From Myroides injenensis M09-0166 (GTDB lineage: Bacteria; Bacteroidota; Bacteroidia; Flavobacteriales; Flavobacteriaceae), in contig NZ_BAEX01000019.1 of the NCBI RefSeq assembly GCF_000246945.1, forward strand, positions 1-41,513: 41,513 nt of DNA, in the 5' to 3' direction. A program made the translations under genes and the position numbers. This document shows, piece by piece, positions 17,702 to 27,000 of the stretch. Under the pieces are notes generated by a model, which searched no databases, was not told the DNA's origin, and saw only the letters and a list, made by a program, of their open reading frames with translations. The first letter of the stretch is position 1. Every line of letters starts with the position of its first letter.

Positions 17702-18334
17702 ATGGAACATATTATTAAATCAAAATATAAAAACACATTTGAAGAGAAGCTACTCGATGAGCTGATTGAAATATCTACAATAAAGAGCTTTCATGAAGGA
17801 GATATACTCATGGAAATAGGTGAGTATATCAAAAAAATCCCTCTATTACTGGAAGGGGCAATTAAAATCATCCGAGAAGATTTAAAGGAAGGCGAGATTG
17901 TACTTTATTATATTGAGCAAGGCGATACTTGTGCAATGACACTTACATGTTGTTATGGTGAAACAAAAAGTCAAGTAAGGTCCATTGCAGAAAAGGATGG
18001 AAGTATGGTATTAATCCCTGTCTCAAAAATGGATGAATGGTTGATAAAGTATAAAAGTTGGAGATATTTTGTTCTTAATAGCTATAATAGTAGAATGAAT
18101 GAAATGCTTACAGCTATTGACAGCTTAGCCTTTATGAATATGGAAGAACGCTTATATAAATTATTACAAGAAAAAGCTAAAATCTATAATAGTCGCTTCA
18201 TAAATAATACTCATTTAGAATTGGCAGAAGAGTTAAATACCTCTAGAGTGGTAATTTCACGGATTTTAAAAACTTTAGAGAATCAGAATATTATAAAACT
18301 TAATCGAAAATACATTGAATTACTACCTAAATAG
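17702..18334 (+). CDS. Crp/Fnr-family transcriptional regulator with a CX5CC motif
   Basis: A 210-residue regulator with an N-terminal cyclic-nucleotide-binding-like barrel (about 15-120), a long dimer helix (about 125-150) and a winged helix-turn-helix near 165-210 (LELAEELNTSRVVISRILKTLE). The barrel holds C77, C83 and C84 in GDTCAMTLTCC, where cAMP-binding proteins have their phosphate-binding RxA cassette, so it is unlikely to bind cAMP. It has no N-terminal Fe-S cysteine cluster as in Fnr. Sensing of persulfide or oxidant by these cysteines is inferred from the sulfur context. It lies inside the module it probably controls; two matching dyads at 16527 and 19176 are candidate targets. Confidence 0.92.
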   Translation: MEHIIKSKYKNTFEEKLLDELIEISTIKSFHEGDILMEIGEYIKKIPLLLEGAIKIIREDLKEGEIVLYYIEQGDTCAMTLTCCYGETKSQVRSIAEKDGSMVLIPVSKMDEWLIKYKSWRYFVLNSYNSRMNEMLTAIDSLAFMNMEERLYKLLQEKAKIYNSRFINNTHLELAEELNTSRVVISRILKTLENQNIIKLNRKYIELLPK

Positions 18335-18374
18335 TATAACTCAATGTATAAGAGCATAACCCAACCTTAGCAAA

Positions 18375-19172
18375 ATGTTAGAAATATCAACAATTATAGG
18401 CTATTCACTTGCTTTACTTATAGGAATCTCACTTGGATTAATTGGAAGTGGTGGTTCTATTTTGACGGTTCCAATTTTAGTTTATATAATGAATATAGAA
18501 CCGTTTATAGCAACTGCCTATTCTTTGTTTATTGTGGGCTCTACCTCTTTAGTAGGGGGAGTAAAAAACCTAATAGATAAAAAAGTAGACAAAAAAGCTG
18601 TTCTCCTTTTTGGAATACCATCATTGATAACAGTTTATTTAACTAGAGCATATCTGCTACCTTTAGTTCCAGATTTTATCAATATTGGAAATATAGCTAT
18701 AAATAAAAATATGGCACTAATGATTTTATTTGCAATAGTAATGTTTACTTCTGCAACAAAAATGATTATTCCAAAAAAGGTAAGTAATACCTCAACAGAT
18801 AATAAAAACTCCCCTTTTAGCCTAAGTATACAAGGAGTTCTAATTGGATTATTAGCTGGTACAGTGGGTGCTGGAGGAGGATTCTTAATAATCCCCGCTT
18901 TGGTTTTATTTGCTAATATCCCAATGAAAAAAGCAATCGGTACTTCACTATGTATTATTGCTATTCAATCACTCATAGGCTTTTTAGGAGATTTAAAACA
19001 CACACCGATAGATTGGGAGCTATTGCTAACATTCTCAGCTATTTCAATAATTGGAATATTCATTGGGATAGCTCTAACCAAATTTATTCCTGACAACAAT
19101 TTAAAAAAGGGGTTTGGCTATTTTGTTCTTACTATGGCAATATATATTATCATTAAGGAGGTTTTTATTTAG
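18375..19172 (+). CDS. Sulfite exporter TauE/SafE-family membrane protein
   Basis: A 265-residue protein with about eight helices and the internal duplication of the TauE/SafE family: GLIGSGGSILTVPILV at about 21-36 and GTVGAGGGFLIIPALVL at about 162-178. Members export sulfite, sulfoacetate or related anions, or act in sulfur import. Between the regulator and the persulfide dioxygenase fusion, whose product is sulfite, a sulfite exporter role fits well. The gene starts 40 bases after the regulator gene. Four bases after its stop begins the second operator dyad. Confidence 0.9.
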   Translation: MLEISTIIGYSLALLIGISLGLIGSGGSILTVPILVYIMNIEPFIATAYSLFIVGSTSLVGGVKNLIDKKVDKKAVLLFGIPSLITVYLTRAYLLPLVPDFINIGNIAINKNMALMILFAIVMFTSATKMIIPKKVSNTSTDNKNSPFSLSIQGVLIGLLAGTVGAGGGFLIIPALVLFANIPMKKAIGTSLCIIAIQSLIGFLGDLKHTPIDWELLLTFSAISIIGIFIGIALTKFIPDNNLKKGFGYFVLTMAIYIIIKEVFI

Positions 19173-19175
19173 TTT

Positions 19176-19220
19176 GGTAACACAAGTTACCCTCAAATTA
19201 AAAACATCTTACTATTTTTA
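19176..19220 (+). promoter_or_regulatory. Second predicted Crp/Fnr-type operator and promoter, ahead of the dioxygenase fusion
   Basis: GGTAACACAAGTTACC (19176-19191) is a perfect 16-base dyad, GTAAC-N4-GTTAC at its core, one base different in its half-sites from the dyad at 16527. Its centre (19183.5) is again 36.5 bases before the end of a near -7 box, TATTTTTA (19213-19220). It implies an internal promoter for the dioxygenase-thioredoxin pair, probably driven by the same regulator. Confidence 0.6.
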
Positions 19221-19246
19221 CTACAACAATAAAAATTAACAACGAT

Positions 19247-20677
19247 ATGAAAATAGAACAAATCTATACAGGTTGCCTTGCACAAGGTGCTTACTATATA
19301 GAAAGTAATGGGGAGGCAGCTATCATAGACCCTCTAAGAGAGGTACAACCATATATAAATAAAGCTCAAAAAGATAATGCAAAAATAAAATATATCTTTG
19401 AAACGCATTTCCATGCTGACTTTGTGAGTGGACACGTGACATTAGCAGAAAAAACTGGTGCTCCGATTATATATGGACCAAATGCAAATCCAACCTTTAA
19501 TGCTCACATCGCTAAGGATGGTGAAGAGTTCAAGCTAGGAGATATTACAATAGTAGCCCTACACACCCCAGGTCACACAATGGAAAGTACAACCTATTTA
19601 CTAAAAGATGAAAATGGTAAAAATCATGCTATCTTTAGTGGAGATACTTTGTTTTTAGGTGATGTGGGACGACCTGATCTTGCACAAAAAGCGGCAAATC
19701 TTACACAAGAGCAATTAGCGGCAACATTATATCAAAGTTTGCGCAACAAAATAATGGTATTGGAAGATGATGTAATCGTTTATCCAGCACACGGAGCAGG
19801 ATCTGCATGTGGAAAAAATCTAAGCAAAGAAACCGTAGGTACATTAGGTGAGCAAAAACAAACAAATTATGCCTTGCGAGCTGATATGACTGAAGAAGAA
19901 TTCGTAAAAGAAGTTACTGATGGATTACTTCCTCCTCCAGCATATTTCCCTTTAAACGTAAAATTGAATAAAGAAGGATATGAGAATGTTGAAAAGATAG
20001 TAGAAGCAAATAAACCATTATCCCCTGACGAATTTGAAGCTTTAGCAGAGGAATCTGGGGCATTGTTATTAGATGTCCGTTCAGCTTCTGACTTTGCTAA
20101 TGGTCATATTCCAGGTTCTATATTTATTGGATTAGATGGTCAATTTGCTCCATGGGTAGGTGCTTTAATTACAGATATTAAACAAGCAATCTTAATTATC
20201 GCTCCTCAAGGAAGAGAAGAAGAAGCTATTATACGTTTATCTCGTGTAGGATATGACAATACCTTAGGTTACTTATCAGGAGGATTTAACTCTTGGAAAG
20301 ACTCTAATAAAGAATATGATACTGTAGAGCAAGTAACAGCAGAAGAGTTTGAAGCAAAACTACAACAAGATCCTATAAAAATCGTAGATGTACGCAAACC
20401 AGGAGAATATAACTCTGCTCATTTAAAGTACGATAATCTTACACATTCTCCTTTAGATTTTATTAATGATCACATTGAGGATTTCCCTACAGATGGAAAA
20501 TTTTATATCCATTGTGCTGGAGGTTATAGATCATTGATAGCAGCTTCTATCTTGAAAGCTAGAGGGTATCACAACATGATTGATGTAATTGGTGGTTTTG
20601 GAGCAATCAAAAAAACTAACTTACCTATTACAGAGGGTATTTGTACATCTACTTGCAGTACATCTGACAAAAAATAG
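19247..20677 (+). CDS. Persulfide dioxygenase-like MBL protein fused to two rhodanese domains
   Basis: A 476-residue cytoplasmic fusion. Residues 1-235 are an ETHE1-like metallo-beta-lactamase fold with H54, H56, D58 (THFHADF), H110 (TPGH), D133 (SGDTLF) and H182; the family oxidises glutathione or other persulfide to sulfite with mononuclear iron. Residues 255-355 are a rhodanese-like domain without a cysteine in the active loop (IIAPQGREE), so catalytically dead. Residues 365-460 are a second rhodanese domain with C423 in HCAGGYRS. The C-terminus has an odd CTSTC tail (C466, C470). Substrate could be made by the rhodanese domain and oxidised by the MBL domain. Next to it are TauE for sulfite and a thioredoxin. 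Confidence 0.92.
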   Translation: MKIEQIYTGCLAQGAYYIESNGEAAIIDPLREVQPYINKAQKDNAKIKYIFETHFHADFVSGHVTLAEKTGAPIIYGPNANPTFNAHIAKDGEEFKLGDITIVALHTPGHTMESTTYLLKDENGKNHAIFSGDTLFLGDVGRPDLAQKAANLTQEQLAATLYQSLRNKIMVLEDDVIVYPAHGAGSACGKNLSKETVGTLGEQKQTNYALRADMTEEEFVKEVTDGLLPPPAYFPLNVKLNKEGYENVEKIVEANKPLSPDEFEALAEESGALLLDVRSASDFANGHIPGSIFIGLDGQFAPWVGALITDIKQAILIIAPQGREEEAIIRLSRVGYDNTLGYLSGGFNSWKDSNKEYDTVEQVTAEEFEAKLQQDPIKIVDVRKPGEYNSAHLKYDNLTHSPLDFINDHIEDFPTDGKFYIHCAGGYRSLIAASILKARGYHNMIDVIGGFGAIKKTNLPITEGICTSTCSTSDKK

Positions 20678-20683
20678 TATAGC

Positions 20684-21001
20684 ATGAATAATTTTGAACA
20701 ACTTATACAAAGTGATCAATTAGTTTTAGTAGACTTTTTTGCTACTTGGTGTGGTCCTTGTCAAATGCTAACTCCTGTGTTAAAAGAGGTAAAAGCTGTT
20801 TTACAAGATCAAATTACTATAATAAAGATAGACGTAGACAAGAATACTGCTTTAACTACTCAATATAGTACATTATATCAAATGAGAGGAGTGCCTACAC
20901 TAATGCTATTTAGAAAAGGTAAGTTGCTTTGGAAACAATCTGGTTACTTAGACAAACAAACTCTTTTAAACAATATAGACTTATATAAAAATAATTATTA
21001 A
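20684..21001 (+). CDS. Thioredoxin-family protein
   Basis: A 105-residue single-domain thioredoxin with the classical WCGPC site (C23, C26) and the cis-proline segment RGVPTLMLF near residue 67. No signal peptide, so cytoplasmic. It starts 6 bases after the dioxygenase-rhodanese stop and ends the module at a strong terminator. The probable job is to reduce the rhodanese persulfide or regenerate its thiol. That partner assignment is inferred from the operon; it may also serve general thiol reduction. Confidence 0.93.
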   Translation: MNNFEQLIQSDQLVLVDFFATWCGPCQMLTPVLKEVKAVLQDQITIIKIDVDKNTALTTQYSTLYQMRGVPTLMLFRKGKLLWKQSGYLDKQTLLNNIDLYKNNY

Positions 21002-21005
21002 AAAA

Positions 21006-21040
21006 GAAAGAGGGTGCCTTTTGGGGCACCCTCTTCTTTA
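21006..21040. terminator. Bidirectional terminator between thioredoxin and lepA
   Basis: GAGGGTGCC (21010) and GGCACCCTC (21025) form a strong 9-bp GC-rich stem, with A-rich left and T-rich right sides. It can end the plus-strand sulfur module and the minus-strand lepA, whose stop is at 21060. Confidence 0.9.
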
Positions 21041-21059
21041 TAGTATAAATTATAACGTA

Positions 21060-22856
21060 TTAATCATTTAATTTTAATACAGCCATAAATGCTTCTTGTG
21101 GTATTTCAACGTTACCTACTTGTCTCATACGTTTCTTACCAGCCTTTTGTTTTTCAAGTAATTTACGTTTACGAGAGATATCTCCTCCATAACATTTTGC
21201 AGTAACGTCTTTACGCAATGCTTTAACAGTCTCACGCGCAATTACTTTAACACCAATTGCAGCTTGGATAGGAATATCAAATTGCTGACGTGGTATAAGT
21301 TCTTTTAATTTCTCACACATCTTTTTACCAATGTGATAAGCATTATCAGCGTGCATTAATGCAGACAAAGCATCTACAACGTTAGCGTTTAACATCACGT
21401 CAACTTTTACAAGATTAGATGTACGCATACCTATAGGAGAATAGTCAAAAGAAGCATATCCTTTAGATACAGTTTTTAATCTATCATAAAAATCAAATAC
21501 AATCTCTGCCAATGGCATATCAAACATTAATTCAACTCTATCTTCAGTTAAATAAGTTTGATTTGTAATAATACCACGTTTGTCAATACACAAACTCATT
21601 ACTTGTCCAACGAAATCAGACTTTGTAATAATCGTTGCTTTAATATATGGTTCTTCTACTCTTTCTAATTTAGAAGGTTCTGGTAAATCAGATGGATTAT
21701 TTACAATGATTCCTTTCTCTGGTTCTTTCTTAGTATAGGCTAAGTAAGAAACGTTAGGAACAGTTGTAATAACAGTCATATTAAATTCTCTTTCCAAACG
21801 CTCTTGGATAATCTCCATGTGTAACATTCCTAAGAATCCACAACGGAACCCAAAACCTAAAGCTGCTGAACTCTCTGCAGCAAATACTAGAGAAGCATCA
21901 TTAAGCTGTAATTTCTCCATTGAATTACGCAACTCTTCATAATCTTCTGTATCTACTGGATAAATACCTGCAAATACCATTGGTTTTACGTTCTCAAAAC
22001 CTTCAATCATATTTTGAGTAGGTACTTTTGCATCAGTAAGTGTATCCCCTACTTTTATTTCACGAGCTTCTTTAATTCCAGAAATTAAATAACCAACATC
22101 TCCACTAGAAATTTCTTGCTTTGGTACTTGGTTTAATTTTAGTGTCCCGATTTCATCTGCAAAATATTCTTTACCAGTAGCCATGAATTTGATCTTCTGC
22201 CCTTTTGTTATCTTACCGTTAATCACACGGAATATAACTTCAATACCTCTAAAAGGATTATATACAGAGTCAAAAATAAGCGCCTGTAAAGGCTCATCAA
22301 CATTTCCTTTAGGAGCTGGAACTTTTTCAATAATTGCTTCTAATATCTTATCTACTCCTAATCCTGTTTTACCAGACGCTGGAATAATTTCATCGTAATC
22401 ACATCCTAATAGGTTAACAATATCATCACTAACTTCTTCAGGATTTGCACTAGGTAAATCTATTTTATTTAAAACAGGAATAATTGTCAAATCATTCTCT
22501 AAAGCTAAATAAAGATTAGATATCGTTTGTGCTTGAATACTTTGTGCAGCATCAACAATTAATAAAGCTCCTTCACAAGCAGCAATAGACCTAGAAACTT
22601 CATAAGAAAAGTCTACGTGCCCTGGAGTATCTATTAAATTTAAAATATACTTTTCGCCATTATGAACATACTCCATTTGAATAGCATGAGATTTAATAGT
22701 AATCCCTCTCTCACGCTCTAAATCCATACTGTCTAAAAGTTGGGCTTGTTGCTCTCTAGCTGTTACTGTCTGTGTAGCATCTAGCAAGCGGTCAGCTAAC
22801 GTACTTTTACCATGGTCAATGTGAGCAATAATACAAAAGTTTCTAATGTTCTTCAT
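21060..22856 (-). CDS. lepA: Elongation factor 4 (LepA)
   Basis: A 598-residue ribosomal GTPase that back-translocates or assists ribosomes under ionic stress and in initiation. The G1 loop AHIDHGKS is at residues 11-18, followed by [17 protein letters not shown] and NKIDLP. The C-terminal region carries the LepA-specific domain with [21 protein letters not shown]. The frame is open to a TTG at 22871, but the ATG at 22856 gives [18 protein letters not shown], the family's usual start and length. It is a single-gene unit, with an 18-base dyad in its leader. Confidence 0.97.
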   Translation of the reverse strand: MKNIRNFCIIAHIDHGKSTLADRLLDATQTVTAREQQAQLLDSMDLERERGITIKSHAIQMEYVHNGEKYILNLIDTPGHVDFSYEVSRSIAACEGALLIVDAAQSIQAQTISNLYLALENDLTIIPVLNKIDLPSANPEEVSDDIVNLLGCDYDEIIPASGKTGLGVDKILEAIIEKVPAPKGNVDEPLQALIFDSVYNPFRGIEVIFRVINGKITKGQKIKFMATGKEYFADEIGTLKLNQVPKQEISSGDVGYLISGIKEAREIKVGDTLTDAKVPTQNMIEGFENVKPMVFAGIYPVDTEDYEELRNSMEKLQLNDASLVFAAESSAALGFGFRCGFLGMLHMEIIQERLEREFNMTVITTVPNVSYLAYTKKEPEKGIIVNNPSDLPEPSKLERVEEPYIKATIITKSDFVGQVMSLCIDKRGIITNQTYLTEDRVELMFDMPLAEIVFDFYDRLKTVSKGYASFDYSPIGMRTSNLVKVDVMLNANVVDALSALMHADNAYHIGKKMCEKLKELIPRQQFDIPIQAAIGVKVIARETVKALRKDVTAKCYGGDISRKRKLLEKQKAGKKRMRQVGNVEIPQEAFMAVLKLND

Positions 22857-23148
22857 TCTTCGTAATATCAAAGTTTAAAATTAGATTATATGCCCATTAG
22901 AAGTATTGAAACGACTTTCAATAATCATATAATCAAAGTTGTATAGCATCTCAAATAAATATAACATGCCTATATTTTGCAAATATACTTTAAAGTTTGA
23001 ATTATAATGTAATTTTTATTATTCACCTTAACATTCAAGCCTTATTTACATCATTTTTAAGTAAAAATCAATCAAGAATAATCTCTCGTGTAGTGTTCTA
23101 TTATCAGAACTCTTTTAGTAACTTTATACAATACAAAATTATATTGTT
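22857..23148. other. Divergent intergenic region with two short dyads
   Basis: A gap of 292 bases between divergent genes. ATTGAAACGACTTTCAAT (22905-22922) is a perfect 7-bp inverted repeat with a 4-base centre, about 57 bases upstream of lepA. GTTCT-N6-AGAAC (23095-23110) precedes a near -7 box TAACTTTA (23119-23126) of the lipoprotein gene. Either may be an operator or chance. No small gene is apparent. Confidence 0.35.
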
Positions 23149-24030
23149 ATGAGATTACATTTAAGCATAGCTATTTTTAGTTTGTTTACATTAGTTGGAT
23201 GTGGTAAGAAAGGAGACGTAATACACGATTATATTACGTTACCTAATCATTTAAAAGAAGTATCAGGTATGCACTATGATACAAATTCTAATACTTTTTG
23301 GGTATTACAAGACAGTGGTAACAAAAACGAGATTTATCAATTAGATAATAAAGGAAATATAATACATACCCTTGAAATTGAAAACGCAGAAAATATAGAT
23401 TGGGAAGAACTTACTGCTGATCAACAAGGTAACTTGTATATCGGTGATTTCGGAAACAATAAGAATCAACGTAAAGATTTAAGAATTCTAAAGATTAATA
23501 AAGAGGATCTTACAAAAAGTAAAGCAACTCCTTCTTCTATAATCTCGTTTGAATATCCAGAGCAAACAAAGTTTCCACCAAATGATAATGAAAAGTTATA
23601 TGATGCAGAAGCATTTTTTCATTACAATAACAACTTCTACATTTTTACAAAAAATAGAAGTAAAGGTTTTGATGGGACTTCTTTAGTATATAAAGTTCCT
23701 AATGAAAGTGGAAATCACAAGGCTAATCTTGTACAAACTTTTAAAGGATGTAATATTTATAAACATTGCGCTATTACAGGAGCGGCTATTAGCCCTGATC
23801 AAAAAACTTTTGTATTACTTTCTCATTCTAAAATATGGATTGTTGATAGTTTTAATCCAAATGCTATTCTTGATGGTATCATAACTGAAAGAAAACTGAA
23901 ACATATTTCTCAAAAAGAAGCAATTACTTTTGGAGACAATAATACTATTTATCTAGCTGATGAAGTAAAAGATAAAAAAGGAGGCAAAATATACAAAGTA
24001 GATTTGGGTCCTTTAAAACCCAAATCCTAA
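23149..24030 (+). CDS. Propeller-like lipoprotein of unknown function
   Basis: A 293-residue lipoprotein (lipobox C18, LVGCGKKG). The mature protein has repeated blade-like segments: KEVSGMHYDTNSNTFWVLQDSG, WEELTADQQGNLYIGDFGNN, and GAAISPDQKTFVLLSHSKIW, which resemble SdiA-regulated or phytase-like beta-propellers that bind or turn over extracellular ligands. No catalytic residues are certain. C202/C208-type cysteines near FKGCNIYKHCAITG may form a disulfide. Its last 18 bases overlap the end of the convergent metallophosphoesterase gene. I cannot assign a substrate. Confidence 0.8.
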   Translation: MRLHLSIAIFSLFTLVGCGKKGDVIHDYITLPNHLKEVSGMHYDTNSNTFWVLQDSGNKNEIYQLDNKGNIIHTLEIENAENIDWEELTADQQGNLYIGDFGNNKNQRKDLRILKINKEDLTKSKATPSSIISFEYPEQTKFPPNDNEKLYDAEAFFHYNNNFYIFTKNRSKGFDGTSLVYKVPNESGNHKANLVQTFKGCNIYKHCAITGAAISPDQKTFVLLSHSKIWIVDSFNPNAILDGIITERKLKHISQKEAITFGDNNTIYLADEVKDKKGGKIYKVDLGPLKPKS

Positions 24031-27000
24031 TCCAAATACAAGACGTCCTCCATCTACACTATTAAAATAAGATAGGTGGAGGGTGGCTTGTTCAATAGCA
24101 TTAATCCAAAAACCTGCACCATAAGAGTTATGCCATTTATTTGATTTCTCATTAGGTAACCAAACTCTACCGTAATCAAACCCACCATAAAACCCATAAC
24201 TCATTGGGATAAAGCCCGCAGTAAATTGACCAGCATTAAAACGGATATCTGTTGTGTGAACAAAAGATGTTTTTCCTGTAAATCGCTCTGGTCTAAAGCC
24301 TCTTAAATTAGCATTCCCCCCTGCAGTTGCTGCATGATAAAATTCATAATTATTATTAAACCTAGTTTGATAATTAAAGTTTGTTGCTAATACAAATCGT
24401 TCTCCTCTATCAATAAAATGAATAAAGTTCACTTTCATGTCCAAAAATGCAAAGTTTTGTTTTTCCTCTTTTAAGTTCATTTTCCATCCTAAAGTAGAAT
24501 TGAAACCAAAACCTATTGTTGGATTAGCTGGGTAATTGTATTGTTCATAACTATACTGCCCTTTTATAGTTCCATACTGCTGGTAATCAAATACATTTTG
24601 ATTTACTACATCAGGAGAACTAGTAATAAAACGATTCGACTTATTTTGAACTTTAAGAGCTTCGTAAGAAATATTAGCTTCAAAATTACCACCTCTTTCA
24701 CCTTCGTATCTATAACCCGGAGAAACAGAGTAACTTTCTATTCGTACTCGCTTGTAATTATTTCCTTCCTTTTTATCAAAATAAAAAGTCTCATTACCCA
24801 TACCATAATAATTAATAGCAAAGTTTGGACTAGTCGCACGTCCCGCAATTGTAAACATCCATCTATTAGTAGCATTAGGAAAATAACCTTTGTAATCTAA
24901 TTCAACACCTTTTGTATTAAAAGAGTAAAAACCTTTCAGAACATGTTTACTGCTAAAAGGATCTCTAACAAACTTTGATTGTTTAGAAGAAAACATAAAG
25001 CCTAATTTAACTCCGTCTTCTGGATTATAACCAATATTAGGCAATAACATATTTACTCTAATTGGAATATTTACGTAATTAAAATTATTTAAATCATACG
25101 AATTGCTAATAAACTTTCTTACGTTATTTGATCCATTATCAATAATTTCATTCTTCTTATCTGCATAATCATATACTATTACCTTACTAGTATTTTCTAT
25201 ATTAAATAAGTCTTTATTCTTACCACCTATTAGACGCAATTTAATTTTAGCCTTCTCATTGCCAGTTACTGTAAATACATCTTCATCATTCAAGCCGTAT
25301 AGCCATATTTCCTTTGTTTCTGTTGGGCTATATATTTTTTCAAATTGTAGCTCCTTACCTGCTTTTTTATCGCGGTATTGCATTACTTTAACTTCGCCAT
25401 TTGCTAATCTTTCAATTTCAAATGAGTCCTTCTTATCTGTCCCTGTTAAGACAACATACTCACGTAACTTGTGATAATACTTTGGTAGATAAGCTAAAAT
25501 ATTTTCTTTTCTAGCCTTAAAAACACGCTTTATATTTTCAATCTCTTCATCTTGCACTTCTTTAGGAAGTTTAGCAAATATTGCATCTATCGTATCATCA
25601 TCTAATGTAGCAACTATATCTTTTGCCTCATTTATCCAATCTTGTTCAGTAGTAGATTTTAATAGATACTGATCTAATGGAAAAGCTGTCATATTTAACC
25701 ATCTAGGATTAGCAAACTCTTCCTTATAATTTTGCATATGGCGCAAAGGAGGCAACTTCATAATCCATTTTAACAAAGCTCCATCAATCTTAGCAAAAGC
25801 TTGATCCCTATCTCTTGGAACTGGTCGATAAATCACTCTATCACCTTCATCAAACTCTGACCAGCGCCATTGATCTCCATGTCTATCCCAATCACCAATA
25901 AGCATATCGAATATTCTAGCTCTTAAAAAAGCTTTTTGATCTACCGAGTACTTCTCATCTTTTCGCAGCTTAGCAATTACATCAGTAGTGCTAATTATCT
26001 TCTTTGCGTTGCCAAAACTGTCTTCATCTTCATACCCCTCAGATGGTCGCTCTTCAATCATATAAAGTTCATCCCCATATTTTTCATTAAATTTTCCTAA
26101 AAGAGGCTGTTTTGGGATGTAATATAATTCAGGGTTAGTATGATACAATCCTATTACTTCTGATAAATCTCCAATAATAAACGGCGTATAAGGATGGGCA
26201 GTAGTATAAAAATCATATATAAAGCGTTCTGCCCAAGTATTTTCAAAAGAGTTCATTACGTACTGATCTTTAAAAACGGCACTCTGTACAAATCTAGAAA
26301 CACTTTTCTTTACACCTCTCATGACGTATTGCTTTCCCTCAGCATCAACTAATCGCAAAGACATAGATTGATTTCCTCCTCCAGATATCAATGGAGTAAG
26401 TCCTCCTTTTATTTTATCTAAATATCCTATTTCTACTTCTACTGGTCTGCCATAAATATCTCTATAGTGCTCTCCCCATAAAAAACGGTACCACCCTGTC
26501 TTTTGTGTGAGTGAATTTGGGTAAACACTTGCCTGTATCGTTTCAGATTCAAGTATAGGAAGATCTTTACCAATATATTCCTCAAAAGAAATTATTGGTT
26601 GTTCATATACTAATGCGTATTTATCATCTGAATAGGTATAAAACTTTAATATTGCTGTTTTATCTTTTAAGACGTCAATCTGCGCATAGCCGTAAGAAGA
26701 CGTTGCAAAGTCCTCTTTTACAACTTCCCTTGCAAACGACAAATCTCCTAACGCTCCTGATATTACTTGTTTAATATTATCGCGTTCTATAAATTGTAGA
26801 TTGTGCTCATGTCCAGATACTATAATAACATTATCAAACATCTGAGCCATTGTTCGAATACGCTTATTTAGTTCATTATATTTTTTGCTCTGTAAATCTT
26901 GTGGATCAATACCAGACATAGCTCTCGTGTAGTTAATCACCGATCCTACCAATGGTAAAGGCATCCCATTCTGAAAAGGAAACAAATGATCTTTAAAAGA

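Noticed and set aside
24541-24900. Plus-strand 119-codon frame inside the metallophosphoesterase gene
   Set aside because: It is antisense to a well-supported 1241-residue gene, has a composition typical of a shadow frame and resembles nothing.
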